DNA of 64,000 bases from positions 523,084 through 587,083 of the forward strand of contig JACTAT010000133.1 of NCBI GenBank assembly GCA_014526335.1. The letters are read 5' to 3'. Under the pieces are notes generated by a model. It was not told where the DNA came from, made no database searches, and worked only from the letters and a program-made list of their open reading frames with translations. The translations under genes and the position numbers were made by a program. Numbering within the stretch: the stretch's first letter is position 1; each line of letters opens with the position of its first letter. The DNA is from Chrysaora quinquecirrha (lineage: Eukaryota; Cnidaria; Scyphozoa; Semaeostomeae; Pelagiidae). Positions 34,777 to 60,700 of the stretch are shown one piece after another.

Positions 34777-35138
34777 CACGCTTTTTTATTTATAAGGAAC
34801 CTACTTCAAGACCTAGTTCTTAAAGTTCCTTATTTTTAGACCTGTTTTGAGACAATTGTAGTTCCAAAAGTTCCTTAATAGTTCCTTTATTTTAACTGCA
34901 CATTCAGTGTCATACAATAATAGAGAGTCACTTGCATGTAAGCAAAGCTTGAGACTACTAAAGGAAACTTTTGATAAATGCGTAACGTACAATTCACGTG
35001 ATTTTTGACTGAAAATGAATGGAATCCGGCTCTCTAATTCTTGATTGTTTGAAGTGATAAAATTATTCAACAGCGAAAAGTTCCTTGATAGTCCGGTGGC
35101 CAGTTGAGATAACCTTGACATCGAGTACATATAGGTTT
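34777..35138. mobile_element. CACGCTTTTTT MITE, right end missing
   Basis: Begins CACGCTTTTTTATTTATAAG after TA and matches 54532-54932 for most of its length, including GACTACTNAAGGAAAC. The terminal CGTG end is not present. Confidence 0.6.
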
Positions 35139-35274
35139 CTATTTTATTTTCTGTTTATATGGTCATAGAAGACTCGAAAAGCCAAACTTGCCCCTTCCAA
35201 GTGTTGGACAAATTTTTTTATGACCTCCCGAAGATGAATTTTTTATGACCCCCCCTTGCCCCCTTTGGCTACGC

Positions 35275-35570
35275 GACTGCACCACCACCACAATCACCCC
35301 TACAACCATCACCACGAGCATCCCCATCACCACCACCACAGCCACCCCTACAACCATTACCTCGACCACCCCTATCACCACCACCACAACCACCCCTACA
35401 ACCATCACCACGATCACCCCTATCACAACCACCACCACCACCCCTACCTTCAGCACCACAACCACCTCTACCACCACCACCGCACCCACCATACCACCAC
35501 AATCACCCCTACCAACCAGTATCATGATCATCGTGATCATCATTATCATCATAATCATTATCGTCATCGT
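35275..35570. repeat. CAC-rich low-complexity tract, then ATC repeats
   Basis: CACCACNAC and ACCCCTACAACCATC units of a decayed minisatellite run to about 35515, then CATNATCAT triplets to 35570. The long frames in it are composition effects. Confidence 0.9.
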
Positions 35571-35889
35571 TGTGCATACATGTGCATACCGATAAACATC
35601 TTTCATCATTTGACTGAAATGGCTATATTCAATCAGAGTCGTTCTTCGAACATGCCCATTAGACTTGTCTACATGCCCATGTTCGTTAGATGAGATGAAT
35701 AGGGTACAAGAACAATTCAATTTTTTCAATTTTATATTAATGACTTGAAACTAAAAGTTACGTCGTCATATAAAGAAAAAACGTAGCAAAAAAGTACGAT
35801 TTAAGAATAATTAATTAAAAAAACAAAACAAAACAACAACGAACAGCAAATTAGCGAACTAGGGTAACGAGTTGGGACATTGACCAAAC

Positions 35890-36970
35890 TGCACTGGATT
35901 CAGGTTACTTTTGGACGAAGGTTAAATGCGTCTCTTATAAATTTAGCCACCTCCAAAACTATTTCCTTCTTTTCATTAGAAAGAATGAATATGAATTTTT
36001 GTTCCTGTGGCAAGTTATCGAAATATTTAGAGTCGATTCTCAAAAGGTCATATAGTTTTTCACGTAAGGTGTTGTACTTGACACATGATGTAAGAAAGTG
36101 GAGTTCGTCTTCAGTTTCTCCACTATCACATTGCAAGCAGATCCTAGATGTAGGAAGAATACCCTCTCTTCTGCCAGTCTCAATTCTCAGACTGTGGTCA
36201 CTACATCTGAATTTTGCCATTGATTTTCTCAATGTTCTTTCCTTGATTTGTAAATAAGGCTCTGCTTTTATGCATTGCTTGAAATCACTATACGAACGCA
36301 GTTTATTACCTCCTTTTAGGGATGTTCCAATTGGAGATTTTACCGTATCGGACCAAAAGCTATCATAGCTTCTTTTAAGGGTTCTAATTATCAGAGACTT
36401 GAAACGACTTTTCTTTGTCCTTCTAAGGGCCTGTTTATATGGACAAAATCATCCCACCTTCCAGCCCGTCAGCTGAGCAGTGGGACGAAATTTTCAAGAG
36501 TTTACATGTAGAAATCCATCCCACCTTCCAGCCACTTGTCTCATATTTCCGCTTTTGTTTAATTTTTTCAGACAATAGGATTATGTCTGGCGCTTGCGCA
36601 TAATGAGCAATTTCATCCCACCGTCCAGCTTTCATCCCACCTTCCAGCGTTTATATGAGAAAATTTCATCCCACCCAGGTGAGATCCCACCTCTCAACGA
36701 GTGAGATCTCACCTGACCGGGATGAAACGTTTTCCATATAAACAGAAGATGAAAATCACAAAGGTTTGTATTGGAAAGTGAGATCTCACCTCTCAGCTAC
36801 AGGGCTGGAAGGTGGGATGATTTTCCCCATATAAACAGGCCCTAAGCCTTTCAAGATCATAGTCAAGTCCAAAAGTTTTAAGTAATTGGCAAGTGGACGA
36901 TACCCAGCTAAATTTTTTGTTTTGGCAAAGGTTCATACTTTCGTTGAGGGCTTTATTGACCAGGCTCGAT
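35890..36970 (-). mobile_element. LINE reverse transcriptase C-terminal fragment split by a MITE
   Basis: 36960-36843 encodes LVNKALNESMNLCQNKK and LKTFGLDYDLERLR. After the MITE at 36427-36842, 36426-35900 continues with KSRFKSLIIRTLKRSY, SLKGGNKLRSYSDF, MAKFRCSDHSLRIETGRR and the CLQCDSGETEDELHFLTSC zinc-like tail. Similar tails occur at 11070-11358. Confidence 0.7.
36427..36842. mobile_element. PIF/Harbinger-like MITE, copy A
   Basis: 416 bp with inverted ends GGGCCTGTTTATATGG and CCATATAAACAGGCCC and target duplication TAA on both sides (36424-36426, 36843-36845). It contains many copies of CATCCCACCTTCCAGC and its complement, and GAGATCTCACC. The ends and the 3-bp duplication fit PIF/Harbinger. 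A second copy lies at 49562-49981. Confidence 0.8.
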
Positions 36971-39250
36971 TCTTTAAAGTAAAGAACAACAAGTAAAGAA
37001 CAAGTAAAGAAATTGCAGAAGAAAAACGACAACTTTTATTTTCGAACAAGACATGTTTCGGATTACTCAATCCATCTTCAGTTAATGAGAAATTAAAATA
37101 AAAACGTTGAATTTATTACAAAGCTAGGTAACAATAATAATTTAAAGAGGCAAAAGGGAAAAGATCTAAAAAACCTAATAACAATTAAAGTGTAAAAAAC
37201 AAAGAAAAAACAAAGAAAAACAAAAACGCCGAAACTATTATACTAAAGTCAAATTATAATGGTAAAGCTGCCTATTGAGAGAGGGCTTCTCCCAAGATAT
37301 GTGTAAGGCTTCCTTGATTTTTAATTGAAAAGACGTGTGGGCGGTATCCAGAACTGTAAAAGAGTCCTCAGAGCAAAATTCACGACAACCAGGAGAGTCC
37401 TTAAAATGTTTAAGAATGTGAATTCTTATCTGTGACCAAATGCTCACGGATCCGTGTAGAAAGATGGCGGCTTGTTTCCCCGACATAAGATGCGTTACTG
37501 CATCCGGCACAAGAAAATTTGTAAACTACACGAGATCTGAGGCATTTGGGCACAGAATCCTTAACCTTAAACAAATTACGTAATTTAAAGGATGTGAAAA
37601 TAAGTTTAATATCTAAATCAGAACAATAACGTTTAACAATATTCTTAATTTTATGCTTGGTGGCAAGAGAGAAACGCCCAATGTAAGGAAGCTTCAAATA
37701 GCTGGGGCTAACCGTTTCCTGTAAGATGAGACACTATTGGGAGAAGAATTAGAACCTGTTGTGCGTTTCTTATCGAGATATGATCGAATAACCTTTTCAA
37801 TGATATAGGAAGGGTAAAGATTCTTATTAAAGATCTTAGTTAATTCTTTTATATCACTTTGGAAACCCCTTTCAGTGTTATTTATCTTATATGTACGATC
37901 AACAAGATTTCTAATAAGTAAATGCAGTAAAACTAAAAAAGTTGGTGAGGAGGCCCGTATATGTCTTCTTACGATAAACAGATGTTAAACTCGACCCTGA
38001 ATTACTATTACTAACAAGAACGTCCAGAAAAGGCAATTTATTATCAACCTGTTTTTCCATGGTGAATTTGATGTTGTTGTGTTGTTTATTTATGAAATCA
38101 AAGAATAATAGCGCGTCCTGTTCGTTCTTAAAAAGGCAGAACGTGTCGTCAACGTAACGACGGTAAAATAAAATATCCGAATCCGTGTAAGAACTGACCC
38201 AAATCTTTTCATGGTGACCCATGAAAAGGTTAGCCAAAACTGGGGCAAGTGGCGATCCCATGGCAACTCCATCGACCTGGTCATAGCAATTACCATTAAA
38301 TAAAAAATGGGTTTGTGCCGTGGCAAAGGAAAATAACTTCTTAAGATCTTCGTTGCTAATTTTAAAATCTGGGTAGGCCTTAAAAATGTAATCAACAGCT
38401 AACTGGATACATTCTTCTAATGGAATATTTGTAAAAAGACTTTCGACGTCAAAAGAAACCATGAAATTATCATAGGTGCTTAAATTATTAACCTCTTCGA
38501 CAAATGAAAACGTATCCTTAACACAATAATCTTTGGGAATGACCGGATCTAGTAAGGAACATAAATACTTAGCTAAAGCATAATTGTAGGTTTGAACTGA
38601 CGAAACTATAGGACGAAAAGGGGGTGGTGCATTGGGAGAACGAGCCTTATGCATCTTGGGTAAACCATATATTCTACCAGGCTGTGAACCAGATGGATAG
38701 ACCTTATCGTAAATTTCATTATCAATAACACCTTTCTTTTTTAACGACCTAAGAAAACGCTGTAACTTACCTTCACGCATAACCGTGGGATCTTCGCCTA
38801 GCATATGAAATTTAGATGCATCTTCAATTATTCTAAGAATACCTTGATCATATACACTCCTGTCTAGGACTACTACTCCGTTACCTTTGTCGGGCTTTAA
38901 GACTACAATATTTTGTTTTACTAAGATTTTTCAGAATACGAAACCTTTTAATATCTTTAGATGAAGGACGATAAGACGAGATATAAGTTTTTGCTACGTG
39001 GGCTAAATCAGTCTTTAGTTTACCTGAATCTTCTTTATTTCTGAGTTTGTTGATCATCACACGATGTACTGATTCAAAACAAGCATGTATTTCAGAGGCA
39101 TTGAGTTTAGGCGGACAAATCGAGTGCGTAAGGCCGTCTTTTAGGGCTTCCAATTCTTCGTCTGAAAGTGCATAAGATGAAATGTTGATCACAGTAAAGA
39201 AAGAAAAAGTAAAGAAGTAAAGAACAAGTAAAGAACAGTAAAGAACAACA
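36970..39250 (-). mobile_element. Penelope-like element with GIY-YIG endonuclease
   Basis: Minus-strand order: N-terminal part (39192-38881), reverse transcriptase (38804-37911) and GIY-YIG domain (37697-37238). Both outer ends carry AAGTAAAGAACAAG-type repeats (36975-37015 and 39190-39250). Frameshifts separate the three blocks, so it is inactive. Confidence 0.8.
37238..39192 (-). pseudogene. Penelope RT and GIY-YIG endonuclease, broken into three blocks
   Basis: The reverse transcriptase has GRIYGLPKMHK, RPIVSS, SFDVESLFTNIPLEE (catalytic Asp), VDGVAMGSPLAPVLAN and YRRYVDDTFCLF (near 38140-38175). The endonuclease begins VVYKFSCAGCSNASYVGETS, with the conserved YVGET and RIREH of the GIY-YIG fold. 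This combination defines Penelope-like elements. Breaks lie at about 38805-38880 and 37700-37910. Confidence 0.8.
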
Positions 39251-39411
39251 ACAACAACGCCGACAACATGGCTGCACGTGCACCAACAAAAATGATTTAA
39301 CCTTTATTTAGTAACAGAAGCAAGAAAAGATAAATGGTACAAGATTTCTTTACATATTTATTGACGGATGATGATAAATATTAAATTCACATAATTGATT
39401 CAGTTATCAGT

Positions 39412-52809
<13,398 letters not shown>

Positions 52810-52927
52810 TTCAAATTGAAGTATGTGAGTTCTATTTTGTAATTCAAACGAAGGTTTCAAATTTTTTAAGACAATACGTCTAAAAATCTCCCAATCATGG
52901 CTTTGGTTTGAATTTAGAGATGTAGCT

Positions 52928-52933
52928 AATAAA
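52928..52933 (+). promoter_or_regulatory. DHPS: Polyadenylation signal of DHPS
   Basis: AATAAA 119 bp after the TGA stop. Confidence 0.75.
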
Positions 52934-53424
52934 TATTGTTCCAAATCAAAAAGACAGTTTTTGAAATTCTGGTTCTGGTGTTAACAGTTTGTTTTGCTCC
53001 AATATTTTAACGTATTATTTTTGTAGCCATGTTACAAGTACCAAAAATAGTGGAAAGTCCTGGGGGTCGCTTAGAAAACTAACAATATTCCAAAAATTGA
53101 TACAATTTAAGATTTTACTAAATATTTCCTTCAGCTAAAGTTGACTAGTTACCAAAATTCTAGTACATCAATGCCTGGATAGATAGTTTCTGACTCTCGC
53201 AAAGTTTCTTAAGTATGAAAAGCACTGATCTATAAAAAAGACTCAATTGAGCATCTATGTATTTTTCTTGAAGTCGTTTCTGGCAGCCATTGGAGGAGGC
53301 CAAGAACCCGCATCCTCTTGGCGCAGCCACAAAGGCAAGGAGGCAACAATAGGGCCTAGCATCAGCAGTTGACAGCATAAAACTTCTTTGAAGAATCGAA
53401 GATGATGCGGGTCTTTTGACACAA

Positions 53425-53839
53425 AGACCATTTCAACCAATGGCCTCGTTTTCAAAATAAGTGAAAATGAGGTCACAGAGAAATTTGGACTTCAGATTTG
53501 AATTCAGCACTTTCTTTTTAGTGTTGAGGCGAAGCTTTATGCTTCTAGTCCTCAAGATATTGATTTTATAGGTGTTAAAAGTTTGAAATTTTATAAAGGA
53601 TTTGACCGTGAAAAATCGCTGGAAGTGAAATTTTACACTCTCAATCATTTTACTCGGTCATATCTCTTAAAAATTTTCAAACTTTTAATCGCTATAGAAT
53701 CAGCATCGTAAGGACTAGAAGCGGTAAAACTTGCCTCAACGCTAAAATGAAGGTGCTGAATTCGAATCAGAAGTCGAAATATCTCTATGACCAAATTTTC
53801 AATTTTTTTCAAATCGAGGCCCTTACTTGAAATGGTCTA
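53425..53839. mobile_element. 415-bp foldback element
   Basis: Arms of about 190 bp are inverted around about 53640. Outer ends are AGACCATTTCAA and TTGAAATGGTCT. Inner blocks include TTTGAATTCAGCACTTT against GTGCTGAATTCGAATC. No coding capacity and no clear target duplication. Confidence 0.65.
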
Positions 53840-54531
53840 TTGGAAGAGGTACAGAAGAATAAAAAGTCTGTACTCACTTCGTGAGGCATGTTGTGTTGGA
53901 AGGAAGGCGCTGCACTGCTCCTTGGCTGCCCAATATGGCGGCAATTCAAAACTTGAAGAGGGCATGCACTGAACAATGGGATTCGCTATCCAATCTTTTT
54001 TAAGATATCAGTGATCGAAACTGCCTTAATCTCGTTGTAAGTCTCCTCCGAGTTCCCCAGCCTTACGTCAAGACATGCTAGAGATTCCCTGGCGGGAAAA
54101 AAAATTTATTAGCTAATCATAGATTAGAGAAATATTTTTTGGTTGCTTTTCGATGTTTTTCTTCGAAATTAGAAGGGACAATAATTGTCAAGCTTTCTGA
54201 TTTACCAATTTCGATTTAAATTTGAATGGGAATTTATACGCATATTGTTATTCATCGATTTGAGGGGACTCTAAGTTTTGGAAATTCTTTGCAAGAAGAA
54301 ATAAGGACATAGGGATTTTGCTGATCTGAGCGCCTCATTTTTGGCACTTTAATTGGTTGTAATTGATTGGAGCCTGAATTGTTCCTAATCTGATTTGAAT
54401 TTCTCGGTTACTTAGACAGTTATATTGAACGTCATGGGTAGCACTAGGTCTGTATGAAAATGCCACATGCTTGTCTATTTCATTGTTCGCTTGTTTTTTA
54501 CATTCAGTCTGACTGTCATACTTTCATATTA
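53840..54531. other. Intergenic, nothing recognised
   Basis: No exon or repeat end found. Confidence 0.4.
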
Positions 54532-54932
54532 CACGCTTTTTTTATAAGGAAGCTACCTCAAGGCCTAGTTCTTAAAGTTCCTTATTTTTCAACCTCTTTT
54601 GAGGCAACTGAAGTTCCAAAAATTCCTTAGTAGTTCCTTATTTTTAATTGCGCATTCAGTGTCATAACAATAATAGAGAGACACTTGCATGTAAGCAAAG
54701 CTTCCAGACTACTCAAGGAAACACTTGATACGTGCGTAACGTACAATTTATGCGGTTTTCGACTGCAAGTGAATGGAACTGGCTTTCTAATTCTTGATTA
54801 TTTGCAGTGATAAAAGCATTCAACATTGAAAAAATTCTTTAATGATTTTCTCTTTAGTAGTATGAGTTCTTTAAATTTTCGGGCCTTATTCATATAGGTT
54901 CCTTATAAAGTGGTTCTTCATAAAAAAGCGTG
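54532..54932. mobile_element. Complete CACGC...GCGTG MITE
   Basis: 401 bp between TA dinucleotides. Begins CACGCTTTTTTTATAAGGAA and ends TTCATAAAAAAGCGTG. Sister of the truncated copy at 34777. Confidence 0.75.
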
Positions 54933-55529
54933 TAAGCTGATATTCTTGAAGCTTAAGAAAAGGCCAGCCTTAGCTTACTCTTACTTTTTTCCTCAAAATC
55001 CGGGAAAAATCCAGGTTGGTGTTCTTATAAAATTGTGCTGATAAAAATAAGTTCGCCACGAAATCACCCTTGGGCTACATGTAATATGTCTATCAGGAAA
55101 AATATTGTTTTATTAGTTTGATCATTTTGTGCTCAACTCGTAGCAATAACAACAACAACGGAACCAACAATAACAGCATCGACAACTACAGCAACAACAA
55201 CACCAACAGGACTAAAAATGATGATCAGCGGTGAAATTTTCTTTAGAGGCTGCTAAGACAAGATAAAATTGTCTTCAATGCTTAGCAATGTCTTTCAAAA
55301 TATTTATTTGTTGAGAAATCTTCGTGTAAATATTTATACTAATGGCAAAACAAATGACGTCTGTTCATAGAATCAAAGTCTAATCTTTTGAAGTTTGTTG
55401 AATCATCCTTCACTAAATAAAGTTTCGCTTAACAATATTATTTTGAGTGTTAAGCTGCATCTTTAAACAAGCGGACGCATGGGGGGTTACCTAGACGTTT
55501 TCACTCCTTAGGCCAATATTACATAGACA
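54933..55529. other. Intergenic with CAACAA repeat
   Basis: A short CAACAA tract is at 55145-55210. No gene seen. Confidence 0.4.
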
Positions 55530-55800
55530 GGTCGCTCAGAACTACTTCTTATTATAACTACCTAATAAAATCCCTGGGCAGAAATCGAGTACAGCTTGGG
55601 AATGCGATGAAAAATGCGCAAGAAAAATGCTGCGCTATGATCGGTGTTCACAAAAGTTTGGTTTTCGTTATAAAGTTGATGATAAGTTAGAGCCTCTGAG
55701 CATTCCATCCAATTCATTTTTTTCTTGTAAATGGTTGTTGCTGTTGCTTAAGACTGTCGATGCTGTTTGCAAAGGCAAAGAGTGATTGTGATATTAGTCT
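55530..55800. mobile_element. Partial MITE related to 63243-63706
   Basis: Shares CAGGTCGCTCAGAACTACT and CTGGGCAGAA blocks with the 63 kb copy and ends ATTAGTCT at 55800. The left end is not clear. Confidence 0.5.
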
Positions 55801-56153
55801 AGGGGTAAGCTACAGAAGCAACCTATTTGGTTTGGTAACAACAATAAGCATTCTTTCAATCACGATCTTTTACTGCTTTCAGCTCCATCAACTAAACTTT
55901 TTTTTTCAAACCGGTTTACATTTCCACCAATCAAAGGTCGTCCATTTGTTGAATCGACCAATCAGAGTGCGATATTCGTTTAACTGGTTAAAACGGGTTA
56001 AAATTTAGTATAAATTTGGATGACGGTGAATTCTTTGAATTCGAAAATAAACTAAATACCGACGGGATGAAAGTCTCTGAAGGTCATGGCCCAGATAACT
56101 TTAATTTGAGCCACAAGTCACGACAGTGTTTCGCGTTACTGTCACATGGTATG

Positions 56154-56399
56154 CACTTTTTTTCATTAAGCAACTGAACTTTGGTCCAGACCTCAAGATC
56201 TGCTTAACATGCCAAGTTTTCCAGCCCTCACAGAATGACTGATACCCCCTAAAACGTCTTATTTTGGCTCTTTTCTGGCTTTTCAATGCAATGACAAGTT
56301 TGCAAGGATGTACTGGATAAAGAAAGCAATTTCACCAAAAATGTTAACAAAATCTCAGCCCTAGTTGCTTATTGGCCAGTTGCTTATTAAAAACAAGTG
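56154..56399. mobile_element. CACTTTTTTT/TTGCTTA MITE, short form
   Basis: Starts CACTTTTTTTCATTAAGCAA and ends GCTTATTAAAAACAAGTG. The same family as 58717-58963; about 246 bp. Confidence 0.7.
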
Positions 56400-56596
56400 T
56401 ATTCTATATAGATATACAGAGAGCGAGGTGTTGAATAACTTTCAAACTTCAGATACGTTTTCAAGGCCTGACCAAGCATCATAAAAACACTAGCCATCGC
56501 CTGTACTAAATTGTCTGCATTTGAAAAAAAATTCTGCTTCTTCAAGGAATTTTTCCCTAGTCGTTTCTTATAATTTTCTGTGTATGGCAAAGAGTA

Positions 56597-56985
56597 CACT
56601 CTTTTTTTTAATGAGCAACTTGACTTTCGTCCAGCCCTCAAAGTTGCTTAAAATTTCTGACATTTTAGCCCTCAAAGTTGCTTAAACGTTGCTTAGCATT
56701 TTTTATACCTAATAACCACCCCTGACTTTGCGGGTCAAAATCGTCATCTGTTAGGCCTACAACATGACCTTTGGGAGACAGTAAATGGAAAAACGTTAGC
56801 TAACGAACTTCAACATGCAAAACATAAGAACGAAGAACAATTTCCTAACACAAGAAAGAGAATAAGCTTGGTTGTTTGACTTCTTAGTTGCTTACAGTAG
56901 TTCAATTGAGCCCTCAAGTTGCTTAATGTTAAGGTCAGTTCAGCCCTAGTTGCTTATTGAGCGGTTGCTTATTAAAAAAAAAGTG
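56597..56985. mobile_element. CACTTTTTTT/TTGCTTA MITE, long form
   Basis: 389 bp with TA on both sides. Starts CACTCTTTTTTTTAATGAGC and ends GCTTATTAAAAAAAAAGTG. Contains five or more copies of AAGTTGCTTA. Relatives at 26735 and 63805. Confidence 0.8.
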
Positions 56986-57769
56986 TAGCAGTGCGGTTTA
57001 CATAAATGGAAATTCTTCAAGGACTGTCGAGCTGTTTCTGAGGATCTTTGGCAAAATGAAAGAACATACCCCCGTGATTTGAGCTGAAAACAGAAGGAGA
57101 GCCATCTTTGATAGACCGATAATAAAGAAAAACTTGTTTAATGAGACACCTCAAACCTAAGGTCCTGGGGCAATTGCCCTAGGTTCCTAACGGCAAGACG
57201 TCCTTTAAACACGACCTGTCCACAGAATAGGACCTGCCCTTAATCCCTTAATCCCTATTCTAAGACCTCTGCTTCTGGAAGTAAATACGTAGTTGACTGA
57301 CGTTATCTTGTATGAAATGTGGTACATGGCAACCCCCTGATCATCATAAAAACGTTTTTTCCCTATCAATCAATCTGATTCCCTTACTGTATCCCCGTTT
57401 TGTCATCTCTTGATTAGCTATTTCAGTGTTTTCAAAATTATCTTGCTAATTTAAGCTGCTTTTCCAGTTTTGAGGGTTTTGAAGCCCAATTTTAGGTGAT
57501 GTCAATTCATCGTATTTTGAACAAAGAGCGATTGACACAAAGATAGTGAAATAATCAACAAGCATGCGCAGCTGCAATAGAACAAGTGTCTGGAGTTTGA
57601 TTTTTATTTCAAAGAAGTTGAACTGTTTGTTGTTGCTACAAAAATAATATTTTATGAAATTGTGTGATCGATTATGAATATTGATGAACAGAAAAGAAAA
57701 TACGAAGAGTTTGAAATTTAGAAATATCAACGAAATTTCTGGTCAATTTTTATCTGGTCAAGCTATCGC
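56986..57769. other. Upstream region of the EGF-domain gene
   Basis: No element recognised. No clear TATA box within 100 bp of the ATG. Confidence 0.4.
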
Positions 57770-60700
57770 ATGATGAATTCCTTGTCGACTCGATGGACAG
57801 TGTGTTCGCGAATGTACTTTATTTTTCCATTTATTTTTGTGATGATAATTTTAATTTCGACAACGATGTCTGAATTACTTGTTTACAATGCTGAACAGTG
57901 TGAAGATCAGTGCTTACGAGTAAAAGGGTGTACGACATTTCAAATTCATAAGATCGAAGGAACAAATAATTTCAACTGTGTATTGCTCAAATTACCAGTA
58001 AAAAGTCTGGAAATTCGGGTAAGTGAAGAAGTATTTCATCGTATTACATTTCCTATAAACATTACTTCAGAGATTCTTAATCAAAACAAAGTAACTAAAT
58101 ATATATTGAAACAAATACACGTTGTTTTTTTATAAGAAACACCTTTATAAGGAACTCGAGGCTGAAAATTCCCAAAAAATTAAGGAACTTTAAGGAACTG
58201 TCGAGGCTCGGATGAAAAACTAAGAAACTGTTTTTTAAAGAACAAGACGGTTTGTACGAAAAAGGAACAGAAGTACAATATATTTCCCATCGTTCTCCCC
58301 CAAAAGGCTCCATGTATACTTAAACTTAAAAATGAAGAATAGTTTCTATGAATTTGCTGTAAAAATTAGTATTTATACATATCCCACGGCAAGGAACAGT
58401 ATAAGGAACTTTCAGCCTCATTTTGTTGAAAAAACAAGGAACTCCAGCCTCAACTCAGACCAAAGGTTCCTTATAAAAAAACGTGTACACCTCTTTCGGC
58501 GCAAGGCCGCGAGTATGGAAATTTTTCAAAATTTCGAGATGTAGAGCTTTCAATACGATGTTCTTTTTAAACAGCCAAACTTTAGTGCAGGTGAAAAGTT
58601 TTACTATCTTTGCGCTTGTACTATTGATTTTTTGAGCATCCAAAGGTTATGATTTTATTATACACTATTTTTTTAAGCAACTGGGCTTTTGTTCCAGCCC
58701 TCAAAGTTGCTTATTACACTTTTTTTCAATAAGCAACTGGATTTGGTCCAGCCCTCAAGAGTTGCTAAACATATCTAGTATTTCAGTCCTCGCAGAATGC
58801 CTGGTACCCCCTAACACCCCTTATTTTGGCTCTTTTTTTTCGCTTTTCAATGCAATTGACAAGTTTGCAAGGATGTACTGTATAAAGAAAGCAATTTCAC
58901 CAAAAATTTTAACAAAATCTCAGCCCTAGTTGCTTATTGACCAGTTGCTTATTAAACTAAGTGTATATCTAGTCTTTCAGCCCGCATAGAATGACTGGTA
59001 TCCCCTAAAAACGCTCATTTTAGCTCTTTTCCTGCTTTCTAATGTAATTGCGAAGTTTGCACCGATGTTTTTTATAAGGAAAGCTATTTTAACCAAACAT
59101 TTTAGGTAAATTTCAGCCCTAGCTTCTTATTTGCCACTTGCTTATTAAAAAAGGTGTAAAAGCCTGGCTAAATTAGGAAACACTTCGCGCGCTACATTGT
59201 CATGCGTGACATGTCCCGTCCATGTTTCCCAGTTTAGCCACCTCGGAACCTTTGAAGCGTGCGGCAAAATTTGTAGTGAGAGACACGTGAATGTTTCTGT
59301 GAGACAACAGAAACATTTCTTGTCTCCGCGACTCGGGGGACTTGTTGCTCGCTTGTCGCTTGCATGTTTAGCCGTCCTGGGAGACACACCGGAACAATGT
59401 CGCACAAGACATGTCTGCTAGTTCCAGTTTAGCCACAGCTTCAGAGTTTTCATCAATCGAGGTGACTTTTCTTGGTCCATGCTTTTGTAGAATCTGAAGC
59501 TTCAAACACTCATAGAATCGATGGAAGCAGCGCTAGGAGAGTGAAATTTTTTATCTAGAATACGTTCTCGATGTTTTATACGATTTTAACAACGAAAATT
59601 CGATATCTTGAAGTTTTGAAGAATTTCAATCCTACCGGCATTTTGTCGAAAAGATCTATTACATTGAACAAGAGCTCCTTAACTCAATCTATATGAATTA
59701 GTAGAAAATAGAAAAATTTAAAGTTACAGATTCTATGTTCAAAAGATTCATTGCCGTGGAGAGCAATCTCTGAGTGCAGTGGCGGATATTCGGTAAGGTG
59801 GATTCAGTTCGTGGTTGCCGTTGCCGTGTTTGGATATTCAGTACGGTGATGGATATCTCTGACTACGGTGGGAAATATAAAGAATGGTAGGGGTTGAATA
59901 TAAAATTTTCAAATGGATCATCTTTAATCGAAGACGGCGGCAAATATTGTCTGAGGTTTTAATTTCAACCAACTTTCTTAACGAGATGCAAGCTTGTACG
60001 CATTAGTTGCATTGTTTTATCATATTTTCACCCCAACGTTCTGAATGCCCCGAACGTACTTATGTCCTTCGAGATCTCCCAAACTTTACTAAATACACGC
60101 CACGGCAATCATGATGTGACCCCACCGTACTGAATATACGCCACGCACCGTACTCAAGATATGCCTCCTAAAAGCAATCGTGATATTCCCCAACGTACTT
60201 CGAGATATCACCCAACCATACTAATAGCCGTCGCGGCAATCTTGATGTTACCCCACCGTACTGAATATCCCCCACCGTACTCAAGATATGCCTCCTCAAG
60301 GCAATCGTGATATCCCCCAACGTACTTCGAGATATCCCCCAACCTTACTGAATTCACTTCACGGCAATCGTGATGTTACCCCACCGTACTGAATATCCCC
60401 CATCGTACTCAAGATATGCTTCCTCAAGGCAATCATGATATCCCCCACCCCACCGTACTTCGAGATATCACCCAACCATACTAATAGCCGACACGGCAAT
60501 CTTGATGTGACCCAACCATACTTAAAAATTCCTTACCATGCTACCACAAGTTACATGGGTTGTCTATAGAAACCTTTTTCTATTTGATAGAGGTTTTAAT
60601 TATTTGCAAAATGGTTTACTCTTTTATTTTCAGTCGAAACTTCTTGCTGCATGTGCAAACAATACATGTAAACATGGAGGGACATGTGTTGAAGACGTAA

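Noticed and set aside
35163..35729. Long Val/Gly, Thr/Pro and His-rich frames
   Set aside because: Composition effect of the CAC/ATC low-complexity tract.
37238..39192. Considered as a group II intron or retroviral RT
   Set aside because: The GIY-YIG domain downstream and the SFDVESLFTNIPLEE motif fit Penelope-like elements instead.
60050..60530. Regular repeats considered as a CRISPR array
   Set aside because: Units are directly adjacent with no unique spacers, and the genome is eukaryotic.
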